A stretch of 64,000 nucleotides of DNA from contig NZ_SMGK01000001.1 of assembly GCF_004339725.1 (NCBI RefSeq), positions 124,001 through 188,000 on the forward strand, given 5' to 3'. Below are positions 54,759 through 63,528 of the stretch, piece by piece. Below the pieces are notes generated by a model. The model saw nothing but the letters and a program-made list of their open reading frames with translations, made no database searches and was not told the origin of the DNA. This stretch comes from Acidipila rosea (lineage in GTDB: Bacteria > Acidobacteriota > Terriglobia > Terriglobales > Acidobacteriaceae). Made by a program: the position numbers and the translations under genes. Positions within the stretch are counted from its first letter, which is position 1; every line of letters starts with the position of its first letter.

Positions 54759-55574
54759 ATGCTGATCGACGATCCATTCGATCTGCCTGCGCTCGACACT
54801 GCGCTGGAAGGCATGCCCTTTGCGGGGAATCTGCACCACTTCCCGACCATTCACTCGACCAACACGCATGGGATGCAGCAGGCCGAGATGGGCGCTCCGC
54901 ACGGCTCTGTCTACCTGGCCGATGAGCAGACCGCGGGCCGCGGCCGTGGGGCGCACGAGTGGTCGTCGCCGCCGGGTTCAGGGCTCTACGTCAGTGTCCT
55001 GCTGCGGCCGCAGATTGCGCCCGCGGATGTGCTGTGGATCTCATTGGCGGCGGGGCTTGCGGTGCAGAGCGCGGTGCGGCAGCTTACCTCGCTTGAGGCG
55101 GATCTTCGCTGGCCGAACGATCTGCTCTTCGGCAGGAAGAAGTTTTGCGGCATTCTGACGGAGCTTAACGCCGAGGTCACCCGCGTTCGTCATCTCGTCA
55201 TCGGTATCGGCATCAATGTTCATCAGGCGCAGTTTCCGCCGGAGTTGAGGGATATCGCCACATCGCTCCACATCGAAACCGGCCGGGACTGGCCGCGGCA
55301 GGAACTGCTGGCCGCGTTGCTGAAGTCGCTCGACAGGGAAGTAAGCGCGCTCACCTTGCCGCAGAAGGCCGCCGAGGTGCAGCAGGAGATTATGGCCAGG
55401 CTCGAGCGAGGCTCGAGCTGGATTAGCGGCAAGGCTGTCTGCGTAGAGGAAGCAGAGCGGTTTTGTGGCATAACCGAGGGGCTGGATTCTCGCGGATTTC
55501 TGCTGGTGCGTACGCCGCAGGGTCTTCGCAGGGTTCTCTCCGGCGGAGTTCGCGAAGCAAACGGGAGAAGCTGA
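54759..55574 (+). CDS. birA: Biotin--[acetyl-CoA-carboxylase] ligase, HTH-less form
   Basis: 271 residues. The biotin-AMP loop is AGRGRGAHEWSSPPGSGLY, the catalytic Lys-type motif reads DLRWPNDLLFGRKKFCGILT, and IGIGINVHQ closes the active site. There is a small C-terminal SH3-like domain (about 215-271). The N-terminal helix-turn-helix of E. coli BirA is missing, so it ligates biotin but should not repress biotin genes. Five bases after nadC and four before coaX, so co-transcribed. Confidence 0.93.
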   Translation: MLIDDPFDLPALDTALEGMPFAGNLHHFPTIHSTNTHGMQQAEMGAPHGSVYLADEQTAGRGRGAHEWSSPPGSGLYVSVLLRPQIAPADVLWISLAAGLAVQSAVRQLTSLEADLRWPNDLLFGRKKFCGILTELNAEVTRVRHLVIGIGINVHQAQFPPELRDIATSLHIETGRDWPRQELLAALLKSLDREVSALTLPQKAAEVQQEIMARLERGSSWISGKAVCVEEAERFCGITEGLDSRGFLLVRTPQGLRRVLSGGVREANGRS

Positions 55575-55577
55575 AGT

Positions 55578-56378
55578 ATGCTCTTGGTCCTGAATGTCAA
55601 TAACACCAATACGGTCATCGCCATCTATAACGTGCAGGAAGATGGCCGCACGGAAGGCCTGCGCGCGACCTGGCGCATCAGCACGCGTCACGCGCAGACG
55701 GCAGATGAATACGGCATCCTGGTCCGCAATCTGCTCGCGAGCGAGGGCATCGACAGCAATACGGTCAGCGGCATCGTCATCTCGTCCGTGGTGCCGCCGA
55801 TCGACTGGATTCTGCGCCAGTTCTGCGAACGATATTTTCATCCGAAGCCCCTCTTCATCGAGCCGGGCATCAAGACAGGCCTTCCGATTCTCACCGATAA
55901 CCCCGGCGAAGCCGGAGCGGATCGAATCGCGAACTGCGTGGGCGCGTTTGAGAAATACGGCGGCCCCTGCATTGTCGTCGACTTCGGCACGGCGACCAAC
56001 TTCGATGTGATTTCGCAGAAGGGCGAGTTTCTCGGCGGCGCGATTGCGCCGGGGCTCAGCATCTCTGCCGAGGCGCTGTTTGCACGCGCCGCGCGGCTGC
56101 CGCGCGTCGAGATCAAGAAGCCCGCCAAGGTCATCGGCACCAACACCATCGATAACCTGCAGATCGGCCTCTACTACGGCCACATCGGGCTGGTGGACAG
56201 CATTCTCGAACGAATGATCGCGAAGCTGGGGCCGGAGACGAAGTGCATCGCCACGGGGGGACTCGCCAAGATCATCGCTGGCGATTCGAAGCATATTACG
56301 GGTATCGACGACATGCTGACCCTCGACGGACTGCGCATCATTTACGAGCGTAACCGTCTGGTGAAGCCGCGCGGCTGA
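55578..56378 (+). CDS. coaX: Type III pantothenate kinase with altered phosphate loop
   Basis: 266 residues. Family features: GADRIANCVGAFEKYG with the catalytic Asp, IVVDFGTATNFDVI, and ATGGLAKII near the end. It phosphorylates pantothenate in the first step of CoA synthesis. Odd: the N-terminal phosphate-1 motif, normally D-x-G-N-T, reads LNVNNTNT here (Asn6 for Asp, Asn8 for Gly). Both changes need only one or two bases. The rest of the protein shows no decay. Four bases from birA. Confidence 0.9.
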   Translation: MLLVLNVNNTNTVIAIYNVQEDGRTEGLRATWRISTRHAQTADEYGILVRNLLASEGIDSNTVSGIVISSVVPPIDWILRQFCERYFHPKPLFIEPGIKTGLPILTDNPGEAGADRIANCVGAFEKYGGPCIVVDFGTATNFDVISQKGEFLGGAIAPGLSISAEALFARAARLPRVEIKKPAKVIGTNTIDNLQIGLYYGHIGLVDSILERMIAKLGPETKCIATGGLAKIIAGDSKHITGIDDMLTLDGLRIIYERNRLVKPRG

Positions 56379-56383
56379 GGACT

Positions 56384-56392
56384 TGCTAAACT
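56384..56392 (+). promoter_or_regulatory. Extended -10 box before plsY
   Basis: TGCTAAACT (56384-56392) ends ten bases before ATG 56403, with no Shine-Dalgarno. It may give an internal leaderless message for plsY-gpsA within the longer operon. Confidence 0.35.
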
Positions 56393-56402
56393 CATAATCG
56401 CA

Positions 56403-57047
56403 ATGCAGTTCACTCCCTATCTGCTCATCGCGGCCACCGCATACCTGCTTGGCTCCATTCCTTTTGGATACATTCTCGTGCGGATGTTTCGCAAGGAGGA
56501 TATCCGCGAGAAAGGCAGCGGCAATATCGGGGCGACGAATGTGGTTCGCTCGGGCGCCAAGGGCCTCGGAGCGCTCACTTTTCTGCTCGACGCACTGAAG
56601 GGCTATGTGGCCGTCGTTGCCGGACGCTGGATCATGATGCGCTTTGACGCCACCAGCACGGGGCTGGGCCATGCTGCAGCTCTGGCCGCACTCTGCGCCC
56701 TCATCGGTCACATCTGGACAGTCTGGCTCGGCTTCAAAGGCGGCAAGGGCGTAGCCACTGCCTTTGGGCTCTTTGTTGCGCTTGCGCCCTGGGCGGCGTG
56801 GCTCAGTCTCGCCACTTTCATCCTGGTGGTGGCTGTCACGCGCTATGTGTCGCTGGCCTCGATTGCCGGAGCGTTTTTCATCCCCGTCTATGCACTGCTG
56901 CTGCCGCACGGCCAGCGCAGTCCGTGGGTGCTGGCGATGCTGTTTGTCATCCCCGCTGTCGTGATTCTGAAGCATCACCAGAACATTGCGCGGCTGTTGC
57001 ATGGCACGGAATACCGATTTGGCGGATCGAAAGCGAGCGGCGCATGA
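56403..57047 (+). CDS. plsY: Acyl-phosphate glycerol-3-phosphate acyltransferase PlsY
   Basis: 214 residues, five or six membrane segments. The three PlsY motifs are present: LLGSIPFGYILVR near the start, GSGNIGATNVVRSGAKGLGA, and GFKGGKGVATAFGLFVAL. It transfers the acyl group from acyl-phosphate to glycerol-3-phosphate in the membrane. Its stop overlaps the gpsA start (ATGA), matching the biochemical link: GpsA makes its acceptor. Confidence 0.95.
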   Translation: MQFTPYLLIAATAYLLGSIPFGYILVRMFRKEDIREKGSGNIGATNVVRSGAKGLGALTFLLDALKGYVAVVAGRWIMMRFDATSTGLGHAAALAALCALIGHIWTVWLGFKGGKGVATAFGLFVALAPWAAWLSLATFILVVAVTRYVSLASIAGAFFIPVYALLLPHGQRSPWVLAMLFVIPAVVILKHHQNIARLLHGTEYRFGGSKASGA

Positions 57048-58051
57048 GCCGGATCGCGGTGATGGGTGCAGGCGCCTGGGGAACGGCTCTTGCGCTCAGC
57101 CTGTGGCGACGCGGCGGCCATCAGATTGCGCTCTGGGCGCATTCCCCTGCGGTGGCTGCCACAATTCGCGGGACGGGTGAAAACAAGCTCTTTCTTCCCG
57201 GCTTTGCCGTGCCTGGCGAAATCACGGTCAGCAGCGATGTCGCCGAAGCTTTGGCCGGCGCGGAGATTATCCTCAGCGCGATGCCTTCGCGCCATGTGCG
57301 CGCTTCCTATGCATCGTTCGCTGCTCATCTGCATGCTGGGCAGATCCTGGTCAGCGCTACGAAAGGCATTGAAGACGGGACGCTGCTGCGCATGAGCGAA
57401 GTCATCGCGCAGGTGCTGGCCGCGCGCAATCTCAGCCTGCCGGTGGCCGTCCTCAGTGGACCCTCCTTTGCCCAGGAACTGGCGGCAGGCGCGCCTACAG
57501 CGGTCACCATCGCCTGCAGCGATACGGGGGTTGCGTCGCTCCTGCAGCAGGAGTTTGGCAGCGGCAGCCTGCGGCTCTATACCAATGACGATGTGGTCGG
57601 GGTGGAACTCGGGGGTGCGCTGAAGAATGTCATTGCCCTGGCGGCCGGTGTTGTGGCCGGGCTGGAACTGGGCCACAACTCAGCCGCCGCGCTGATCACC
57701 CGCGGCATCGCGGAGACGACGCGGCTGGCCGTCGCCTGCGGCGGGCGCAGGGAGACGCTGGCCGGCCTCTCCGGCATGGGCGATCTGATCCTCACCTGCA
57801 CCGGGTCTCTCTCTCGCAATCGCAGCGTGGGCATCCAGCTGGGTCGCGGCGCTACGCTGGCGGATGCGCTGGCGGGGCTGAACGGCAAGGTGGCTGAGGG
57901 CGTATCGACGGCGTTTGCCGCCCTGGGGCTGGCGGAGCGATATGGGGTGGAGATGCCGATTACCTCGCAGGTCGTGGCGATTCTGAAGGGGGAACGCTCT
58001 CCTCTGGCTGCGATCGAGGAGTTGATGGCGCGTCCGGGTCGCGACGAGTGA
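57044..58051 (+). CDS. gpsA: NAD(P)H-dependent glycerol-3-phosphate dehydrogenase
   Basis: 335 residues from ATG 57044. Rossmann motif MGAGAWGTALALSLWRRG; ATKGIEDGTLL; LSGPSFAQELAAGAPTAVTI; the catalytic Lys in GVELGGALKNVIALAAG; and GMGDLILTCTG. It reduces dihydroxyacetone phosphate to sn-glycerol-3-phosphate for phospholipid synthesis. A longer frame upstream lies inside plsY and is not conserved. Four-base overlap with plsY. Confidence 0.96.
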   Translation: MSRIAVMGAGAWGTALALSLWRRGGHQIALWAHSPAVAATIRGTGENKLFLPGFAVPGEITVSSDVAEALAGAEIILSAMPSRHVRASYASFAAHLHAGQILVSATKGIEDGTLLRMSEVIAQVLAARNLSLPVAVLSGPSFAQELAAGAPTAVTIACSDTGVASLLQQEFGSGSLRLYTNDDVVGVELGGALKNVIALAAGVVAGLELGHNSAAALITRGIAETTRLAVACGGRRETLAGLSGMGDLILTCTGSLSRNRSVGIQLGRGATLADALAGLNGKVAEGVSTAFAALGLAERYGVEMPITSQVVAILKGERSPLAAIEELMARPGRDE

Positions 58052-58172
58052 GGATGTTATCTACGACTTTAGAGGGACTGTTTCGCGGCATCCGCTTGGG
58101 TAAGCTGAGAATGAGCTCACGAGAGACGGAGGCCGGTTCGATCTGACTATTTCTCCTCATCGCCGCCAGGGG

Positions 58173-58955
58173 ATGCATGCTCTTGCTGCAGCAGTTGTTT
58201 CCAGCACGTCCGGAGTCTTCGCAGGCGCACACTTCGGCGTCGCCTGGGGGCTGCTTGCGGGGGTGTCTGCAGGGGCTCTGGTTGCGCTGTTGCCTCGCCC
58301 GCGCAAGCCCGAGGAGGTGGTTCCGGCTGCCGCTCCCGATAGTTCTTTCGATGTGCTCAAAGAGTTCATTGGCATGATCACCAAGGCGGTGGACGAGCGC
58401 ACCGGCTACCTGCGCGGCCACTCCGAGCGAGTTGCCCGCTACTCCGCGCTCATTGCGCATGAGCTGCGCATCGACCCGGCCGAGGTGGAGCGGATCCGTC
58501 TCTCGGCCATGCTGCACGATATTGGAACTCTCGGCATTGACGACAGCGTGATCAGCAAGAGCGCGTCGCTGACGCCGGAAGAGTTTGAGATTGTGAAAGC
58601 TCATACGGTAAAAGGCGCGGCCATCCTGCGGCCTATCGATGCGCTCAACGATCTCATCCCCGGCGTGGAACTGCACCACGAATCGCTGGATGGCAGTGGC
58701 TATCCCTATGGCCTGCATCGCGATGAGATACCGATGATGGCTCGCATCATTGCAGTGGCCGACAGCTTTGATGCCATGACGACACCGCGCCCCTACCAGT
58801 CCGCAATGGACCCTGACTACGTGCTCGAAGTGCTGAACCGGCTTGGGGGCATCCGCTATGACGAGAACGTGGTTGCGGCGATGTCGATGCTCTATCTCAA
58901 TGGCAAGGTGGTCGTCGAGCCGCGGCGGGCGGCCGACGCCCGCATCTCCGGGTAG
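58173..58955 (+). CDS. HD-GYP domain phosphohydrolase with N-terminal membrane segment
   Basis: 260 residues. Residues about 5-40 are hydrophobic (GVFAGAHFGVAWGLLAGVSA) and probably anchor it. The HD-GYP domain (about 60-240) has HSERVARYSALIAHEL, the HD pair in AMLHDIGTLGI, and the full GYP signature HHESLDGSGYPYGL. These enzymes break down c-di-GMP to pGpG or GMP. With the LOV-GGDEF protein at 32919 the window has both a maker and a breaker of the messenger. The ATG is poorly spaced from AGGGG; a CTG at 58143 behind GGAGG is a remote alternative. Confidence 0.88.
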   Translation: MHALAAAVVSSTSGVFAGAHFGVAWGLLAGVSAGALVALLPRPRKPEEVVPAAAPDSSFDVLKEFIGMITKAVDERTGYLRGHSERVARYSALIAHELRIDPAEVERIRLSAMLHDIGTLGIDDSVISKSASLTPEEFEIVKAHTVKGAAILRPIDALNDLIPGVELHHESLDGSGYPYGLHRDEIPMMARIIAVADSFDAMTTPRPYQSAMDPDYVLEVLNRLGGIRYDENVVAAMSMLYLNGKVVVEPRRAADARISG

Positions 58956-59021
58956 CGCTCTCTGTCGGGGCGGGCGGCCGCTTGTTACACTCAGAGATAA
59001 GGGCAAAGCCCACGGAGTGCC

Positions 59022-59987
59022 ATGATTCAGACCCTGTTCGGCAGCTTGAAAGAGGCAGAAGAGCCTGAGAAAAAAGGGCTTTTCGACCGTATGCGCCAGG
59101 CAGTCTCGCGCACCCGCGAGAGCCTGAACGATCGCATCGAAGGCGTCCTCGCGATGACCCGCGAGGTGGACGAGGCGGCGCTTGAAGAGCTGGAGATGAG
59201 CCTGCTGGCGTCTGATCTCGGCGTCGCGACGACGACGGAGGTAGTCAACGCGCTCCGCGAGCATGCGAAGCGGCAGCAGATCCGCGACGGAGCCGAGCTG
59301 AAAGACCTGCTCCGCGCGCAGCTCAAAGCTATCCTCGACGAACAGCAGAAGCCCCCGAAGACGGTCGCCATCGGACCGGAAGTCATCCTGATGGTGGGGG
59401 TCAACGGAACCGGCAAGACGACCACGAGCGGGAAGCTGGCCGCCTTCTACCGTGCCCAGGGAAAGACCGCCATGCTGTGCGCTGCCGATACCTTTCGCGC
59501 GGCGGCTATCGAGCAGCTGGAGGTCTGGGCTGAGCGCAGCGGCGTCGAGATCATCAAGACACGGCAGGGCGGCGACCCCTCGGCAGCGCTTTACGATGCG
59601 CTGCAGGCGGCCAAGGCCCGTGCGATCGATGTGTTGCTGGTCGATACTGCCGGGCGTTTGCACACGAAGAACAGCCTCATGGCGGAGCTGGACAAGATGC
59701 GCCGCACGGCGCAGCGGCTTATCCCCGATGCTCCGCACGAGGTGCTGCTGGTGATGGACGCGACTACCGGACAGAACGGTCTGCAGCAGGCGCGCCTCTT
59801 CACCAGTTTCGCCGGCGTGACCGGCATCGTACTTACCAAGCTCGACGGCACCGCCAAGGGCGGCATCGCGATTGCGATCGCGAAGGAGTTGAATCTGCCG
59901 GTGCGCTTTGTGGGTACAGGCGAGAAGCTGGAAAACCTTCTGCCTTTTGACAGCGGAGCTTTTGTGGATTCGCTGCTGGGCGCTTGA
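59022..59987 (+). CDS. ftsY: Signal recognition particle receptor FtsY
   Basis: 321 residues, short form without the acidic A domain. N domain (about 15-110) and G domain with GVNGTGKTTTSGKLA (P-loop), CAADTFRAAAIEQL, VDTAGRLHTKNSLMAEL, TKLDGTAKGG, and the C-terminal RFVGTGEKLENLLPFDSGAF, FtsY-specific. It is the membrane receptor of the SRP for co-translational insertion. TACACT at 58986 and CGGAG before the start suit expression from its own promoter. Confidence 0.95.
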   Translation: MIQTLFGSLKEAEEPEKKGLFDRMRQAVSRTRESLNDRIEGVLAMTREVDEAALEELEMSLLASDLGVATTTEVVNALREHAKRQQIRDGAELKDLLRAQLKAILDEQQKPPKTVAIGPEVILMVGVNGTGKTTTSGKLAAFYRAQGKTAMLCAADTFRAAAIEQLEVWAERSGVEIIKTRQGGDPSAALYDALQAAKARAIDVLLVDTAGRLHTKNSLMAELDKMRRTAQRLIPDAPHEVLLVMDATTGQNGLQQARLFTSFAGVTGIVLTKLDGTAKGGIAIAIAKELNLPVRFVGTGEKLENLLPFDSGAFVDSLLGA

Positions 59988-60020
59988 ACTCTTTCCCCGG
60001 GACTGCACGAGAGGATACGT

Positions 60021-61184
60021 TTGACCGAGAAGAATTTTTCAGCCAAAAGCGCAGCCGACTCCGAGTGGATGTCGCGAGCCCTCTCCATGGCGAGGCGCGC
60101 TTCAGCCCTGGCGACTCCGAATCCGACCGTAGGCTGCGTTATCGTGCAGGGCAGCCGCGTGGTTGGAGAGGGCTTCCACGAGTACGACAAGCTCGATCAC
60201 GCTGAGATCGTCGCGCTGAAGGAAGCAGGCGGCGAGGCCCAGGGCGCGACGGCGTATGTCACGCTTGAGCCGTGCTCTCACCAGGGGCGCACCCCGCCCT
60301 GCGTAGATGTGCTGATTGCCGCGGGCATTCGCCGGGTCGTCGCTGCTACCGCCGACCCCAACCCGGTCGTCAACGGAAACGGGCTGGCCAAGCTGCGCAG
60401 CGCCGGTATCGAAGTGGCGGTCGGCGTACGGCAGACCGAGGCGCGCGATCTCAATGACGGTTTCGCCCGCCATATTCGCTCGGGGCTGCCCTTTGTCACG
60501 CTGAAGTCTGCCATGTCGCTGGATGGACGCATCGCGCCCGCGCCTGCCAAGGTCGCGCGCACGGCGCCGTTCTATATCACCAGTGCCGAATCGCTGGAGA
60601 CCGTGCAGCAGATGCGCCACGACTCGGACGCGGTCATCACAGGCATCAATACTGCGCTTGAAGATAACCCGCTGCTCACCGACCGCACCCGTCTGCCGCG
60701 GCGCAGGCCCTTGCTCCGGGTGGTGCTCGACTCCGCGCTTCGGCTGCGCCTGGACTCGAAGCTGGTGCGCTCGGTCAAGGACGATGTTCTCGTTTTCTGC
60801 ACCACTCCCATCCCCGAGCGCCAGCGCGCGCTGGAGGCGCTGGGTATCCGCGTGGAGCGTATCGATGCCAGCATCGGCAATCCCCGCGTCTCTCTCAAGC
60901 GGGCCATCGAGCGGCTCGGCGAAATGAAGATGACACGGGTGATGATCGAGGCAGGCTCGCAGATCAACAACTCCGCCTTTGCGACGCAGGCTGTCGACAA
61001 GCTGACGCTTTTTTATGCGCCTATCCTGCTTGGGGCGCGAGGCATTCCCTTTTCCAGCGGCACGGAGCAGCTTGCACCTGTAATGCTGCGAACGGCCATC
61101 GACCAGAGCGGCCCGGATTTTCGGCTTGACGCCTACCTCCGCGACCCCTGGCAACAGGAGGAAGATGTTCACAGGACTCATTGA
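60021..61184 (+). CDS. ribD: Bifunctional riboflavin deaminase/reductase RibD
   Basis: 387 residues, TTG start with GAGAGGA six bases upstream; ATG 60069 is the alternative. N-terminal deaminase with zinc motif HAEIVALKEAGG and EPCSHQGRTPPC. C-terminal reductase with LKSAMSLDGRIA, HDSDAVITGINTALEDNPLL and the MIEAGSQINNSAF strand. It performs the second and third steps of riboflavin synthesis. It overlaps ribE by 20 bases. No FMN riboswitch lies in the 33-base gap after ftsY. Confidence 0.94.
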   Translation: MTEKNFSAKSAADSEWMSRALSMARRASALATPNPTVGCVIVQGSRVVGEGFHEYDKLDHAEIVALKEAGGEAQGATAYVTLEPCSHQGRTPPCVDVLIAAGIRRVVAATADPNPVVNGNGLAKLRSAGIEVAVGVRQTEARDLNDGFARHIRSGLPFVTLKSAMSLDGRIAPAPAKVARTAPFYITSAESLETVQQMRHDSDAVITGINTALEDNPLLTDRTRLPRRRPLLRVVLDSALRLRLDSKLVRSVKDDVLVFCTTPIPERQRALEALGIRVERIDASIGNPRVSLKRAIERLGEMKMTRVMIEAGSQINNSAFATQAVDKLTLFYAPILLGARGIPFSSGTEQLAPVMLRTAIDQSGPDFRLDAYLRDPWQQEEDVHRTH

Positions 61185-61818
61185 AGCTACCGGCTCCGTC
61201 GCAGCCCTGGAAGGCCGCGACGGAGCGCTGCGCATCGCGATCACTGCTCCAGGGCTGGCGCAGCGCCTCAAGCCCGGCGACAGCATCGCAGTAAGCGGCG
61301 TGTGCCTGACGGCGCTCGACATTACGGCCGAGCCGCCGCTCTTCCACGCTGATCTTGCGGCCGAGACAGTCGCCCGCACCTCGCTCAGCACTCTCAGGCC
61401 TGGCTCCGCCGTCAACCTGGAACTGCCTACACCGGCGGGCACGCCGCTTGGAGGCCATGTGGTGCAGGGCCATGTCGATGCAACAGGCACGCTGCTTTCG
61501 CTCGAACCTGTCGCACCTGCTGCCGGGGAACAGAGCGACTGGTGGCTTCGCATCGGGGTGCCTGACTCCATCATGCCCTTCCTGGTCGAGAAGGGTTCGA
61601 TCGCCATTGAAGGCATCAGCCTGACTATCGCGCGGGTCGAGCCGCAGGCGATCAGCGTCGCGATCATTCCGCACACTTACGCCCATACGAATCTGCATAC
61701 GCTCACGCCCGGGTCGCCGGTTAATCTTGAGGCGGATGTGCTGCTCAAGTTTGCGCAAAAAAAGCAGCACTCCGGGTTTGAGCTTTCGCTCGAATATCTG
61801 ATTGCGAACGGATACTGA
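61165..61818 (+). CDS. ribE: Riboflavin synthase alpha chain
   Basis: 217 residues from ATG 61165, with GGAGG in front. Two lumazine-binding repeats: MFTGLIEATGSVAALEG, GDSIAVSGVCLTAL, HVVQGHVDATG in the first, and VEKGSIAIEGISLTI, VAIIPHTYAHTNL in the second. It dismutates two 6,7-dimethyl-8-ribityllumazine to riboflavin. Start lies inside the end of ribD, so translation is coupled. The lumazine synthase and ribA/B genes are not in the window. Confidence 0.95.
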   Translation: MFTGLIEATGSVAALEGRDGALRIAITAPGLAQRLKPGDSIAVSGVCLTALDITAEPPLFHADLAAETVARTSLSTLRPGSAVNLELPTPAGTPLGGHVVQGHVDATGTLLSLEPVAPAAGEQSDWWLRIGVPDSIMPFLVEKGSIAIEGISLTIARVEPQAISVAIIPHTYAHTNLHTLTPGSPVNLEADVLLKFAQKKQHSGFELSLEYLIANGY

Positions 61819-61896
61819 CAGAAAGCCTGCAGTCTTTGCCCCTCATCAACGTAAACCGGCCCGCGTTCGACCATCTTCCGAGTAAGGGTAGTAGCC

Positions 61897-63516
61897 TTGA
61901 AAGTTATGCCGATCCCAGCAGAGACCGATTATCTGATCGTAGGCGCGGGCATTGCGGGACTGCGTGCCGCGATTGAGCTGGCCGCGTCCGGCCGCGTCCT
62001 CGTTATCACCAAGGAGCAACTCGGAGAGTCCAACACCAACTACGCGCAGGGGGGCATCGCTGTCGCCATGAGCGGACAGGAGGATGTCTCGCTGCACCTT
62101 GAGGACACGGTGGCAGCGGGGGATGGTCTCGTTGATCGGGAGGCAGCCCGCGTGCTGGTGGAGGAGGGTCCGCTGCGCGTTGAGGAGCTGCTGGCCTGGG
62201 GTACAGGATTCGATCGGATGGATGGCAAGCTGATGCTCACCCGCGAAGGGGCGCATAGCCGCAACCGCATCCTGCACGCGAATGGAGATGCAACGGGCGC
62301 TGAAATCGGACGTTCGCTTCTGCGGCATGCGCGTGCGCTCGCCAACCTCACGCTGCTGGAGTGGACGATGTGCGTCGATCTGCTGGTGGAGGATGGCAGC
62401 GTCGTGGGCCTTACGCTGCTGGATCGCGAAGGCGTCTTCCACTCGGTCAGAGCCCGTGCTGTGCTGCTGGCGAGCGGCGGAGCGGGGCAAGTCTATAGCG
62501 ACACAACCAATCCCGCCGTGGCTACCGGGGATGGCATTGCCATGGCGGCGCGTGCCGGCGCCGAGATCTCGGACATGGAGTTCTATCAGTTTCACCCGAC
62601 GGCATTGAGCCTGAGCGGCGTGCCGCGCTTCCTTCTTTCTGAGGCGCTGCGCGGCGAGGGAGCGTGGCTGCGCAATGCCGCCGGTGAGCGCTTCATGGTG
62701 CGCTATCATCCCCTGCTGGAGCTTGCGCCGCGCGATGTCGTGGCCCGCGCCATTACCCGTGAGGGCTTCCACGGCAAGGTCTATCTCGACATGCGGCACG
62801 TGCAGGGGATCGACCTGGCGCAGCGGTTTCCTGGCATCTCGCGTTTTCTCGCGCAGCATGGACTTTCGCTCGCCACCGATCTCATTCCGGTGAGACCGGC
62901 CGCGCACTACCTGATGGGCGGCGTTCGCACAGACCTGGATGGGCGCGCATCGCTGCCTCGCCTCTACGCGGCTGGGGAAGCTGCCTGCACCGGCGTCCAC
63001 GGGGCGAACCGGCTTGCCAGCAACTCGCTGCTGGAGGGGCTGGTCTTTGGCGCGCGCGCAGCCCGCGCCATGCGCGAGGCACCAGCTCTGCCAGGGGACG
63101 CCGTGCAGCCCACCCCGGCGATCATGCCCGAGAGCACCGCTACGAATGATGCGGCCCGCACGAGGCTGCGCAACACCATGTGGCAGAACGCGGGCCTGCT
63201 GCGCGACGCCGGGCAGCTTCACCGGGCGCAGTCCGACCTCGGGGAGATTGCTGCGGCCCTGCCGTTGCATCCCGCCACGCGCGAAGCACTGGAACTGCGC
63301 AACCTGCATGTCATCGGAGATTTAATTGTGCGCTCGGCGCTGGCTCGCGAGGAGAGCCGCGGCGCACACTTCCGCAGCGACTTTCCGGTTCGCGACGACG
63401 TGCATTTTCAGCGACACTCCGTCGTCCATGATGGGCATGTCAGCTTTCCCGCGAGGCATGCGGCGGAGCTTGCAGCTGTCTCTCCTTCCGGCGCAGACCA
63501 AGACCAGGCAGTCTAG
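61897..63516 (+). CDS. nadB: L-aspartate oxidase
   Basis: 539 residues, TTG start with AAGGG about eight bases before; ATG 61906 is an alternative. FAD-binding LIVGAGIAGLRAAIELA, the NTNYAQGGIAVAM block, DMEFYQFHPTALSL, LLSEALRGEGAWLRN and AAHYLMGGVRTDLDGRASLP identify the fumarate reductase/aspartate oxidase fold. The C-terminal helical domain is shortened by its disordered end. It oxidises L-aspartate to iminoaspartate, the first step toward quinolinate and then NadC in the same gene run. Confidence 0.95.
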   Translation: MKVMPIPAETDYLIVGAGIAGLRAAIELAASGRVLVITKEQLGESNTNYAQGGIAVAMSGQEDVSLHLEDTVAAGDGLVDREAARVLVEEGPLRVEELLAWGTGFDRMDGKLMLTREGAHSRNRILHANGDATGAEIGRSLLRHARALANLTLLEWTMCVDLLVEDGSVVGLTLLDREGVFHSVRARAVLLASGGAGQVYSDTTNPAVATGDGIAMAARAGAEISDMEFYQFHPTALSLSGVPRFLLSEALRGEGAWLRNAAGERFMVRYHPLLELAPRDVVARAITREGFHGKVYLDMRHVQGIDLAQRFPGISRFLAQHGLSLATDLIPVRPAAHYLMGGVRTDLDGRASLPRLYAAGEAACTGVHGANRLASNSLLEGLVFGARAARAMREAPALPGDAVQPTPAIMPESTATNDAARTRLRNTMWQNAGLLRDAGQLHRAQSDLGEIAAALPLHPATREALELRNLHVIGDLIVRSALAREESRGAHFRSDFPVRDDVHFQRHSVVHDGHVSFPARHAAELAAVSPSGADQDQAV

Positions 63517-63528
63517 GCGCGGCGATGC

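Noticed and set aside
54759..55574. BirA without HTH as a truncated gene
   Set aside because: Single-domain biotin ligases without the DNA-binding part are a common natural class; nothing suggests damage.
59988..60020. FMN riboswitch before ribD
   Set aside because: Only 33 bases separate ftsY and ribD; the RFN element needs more than 100.
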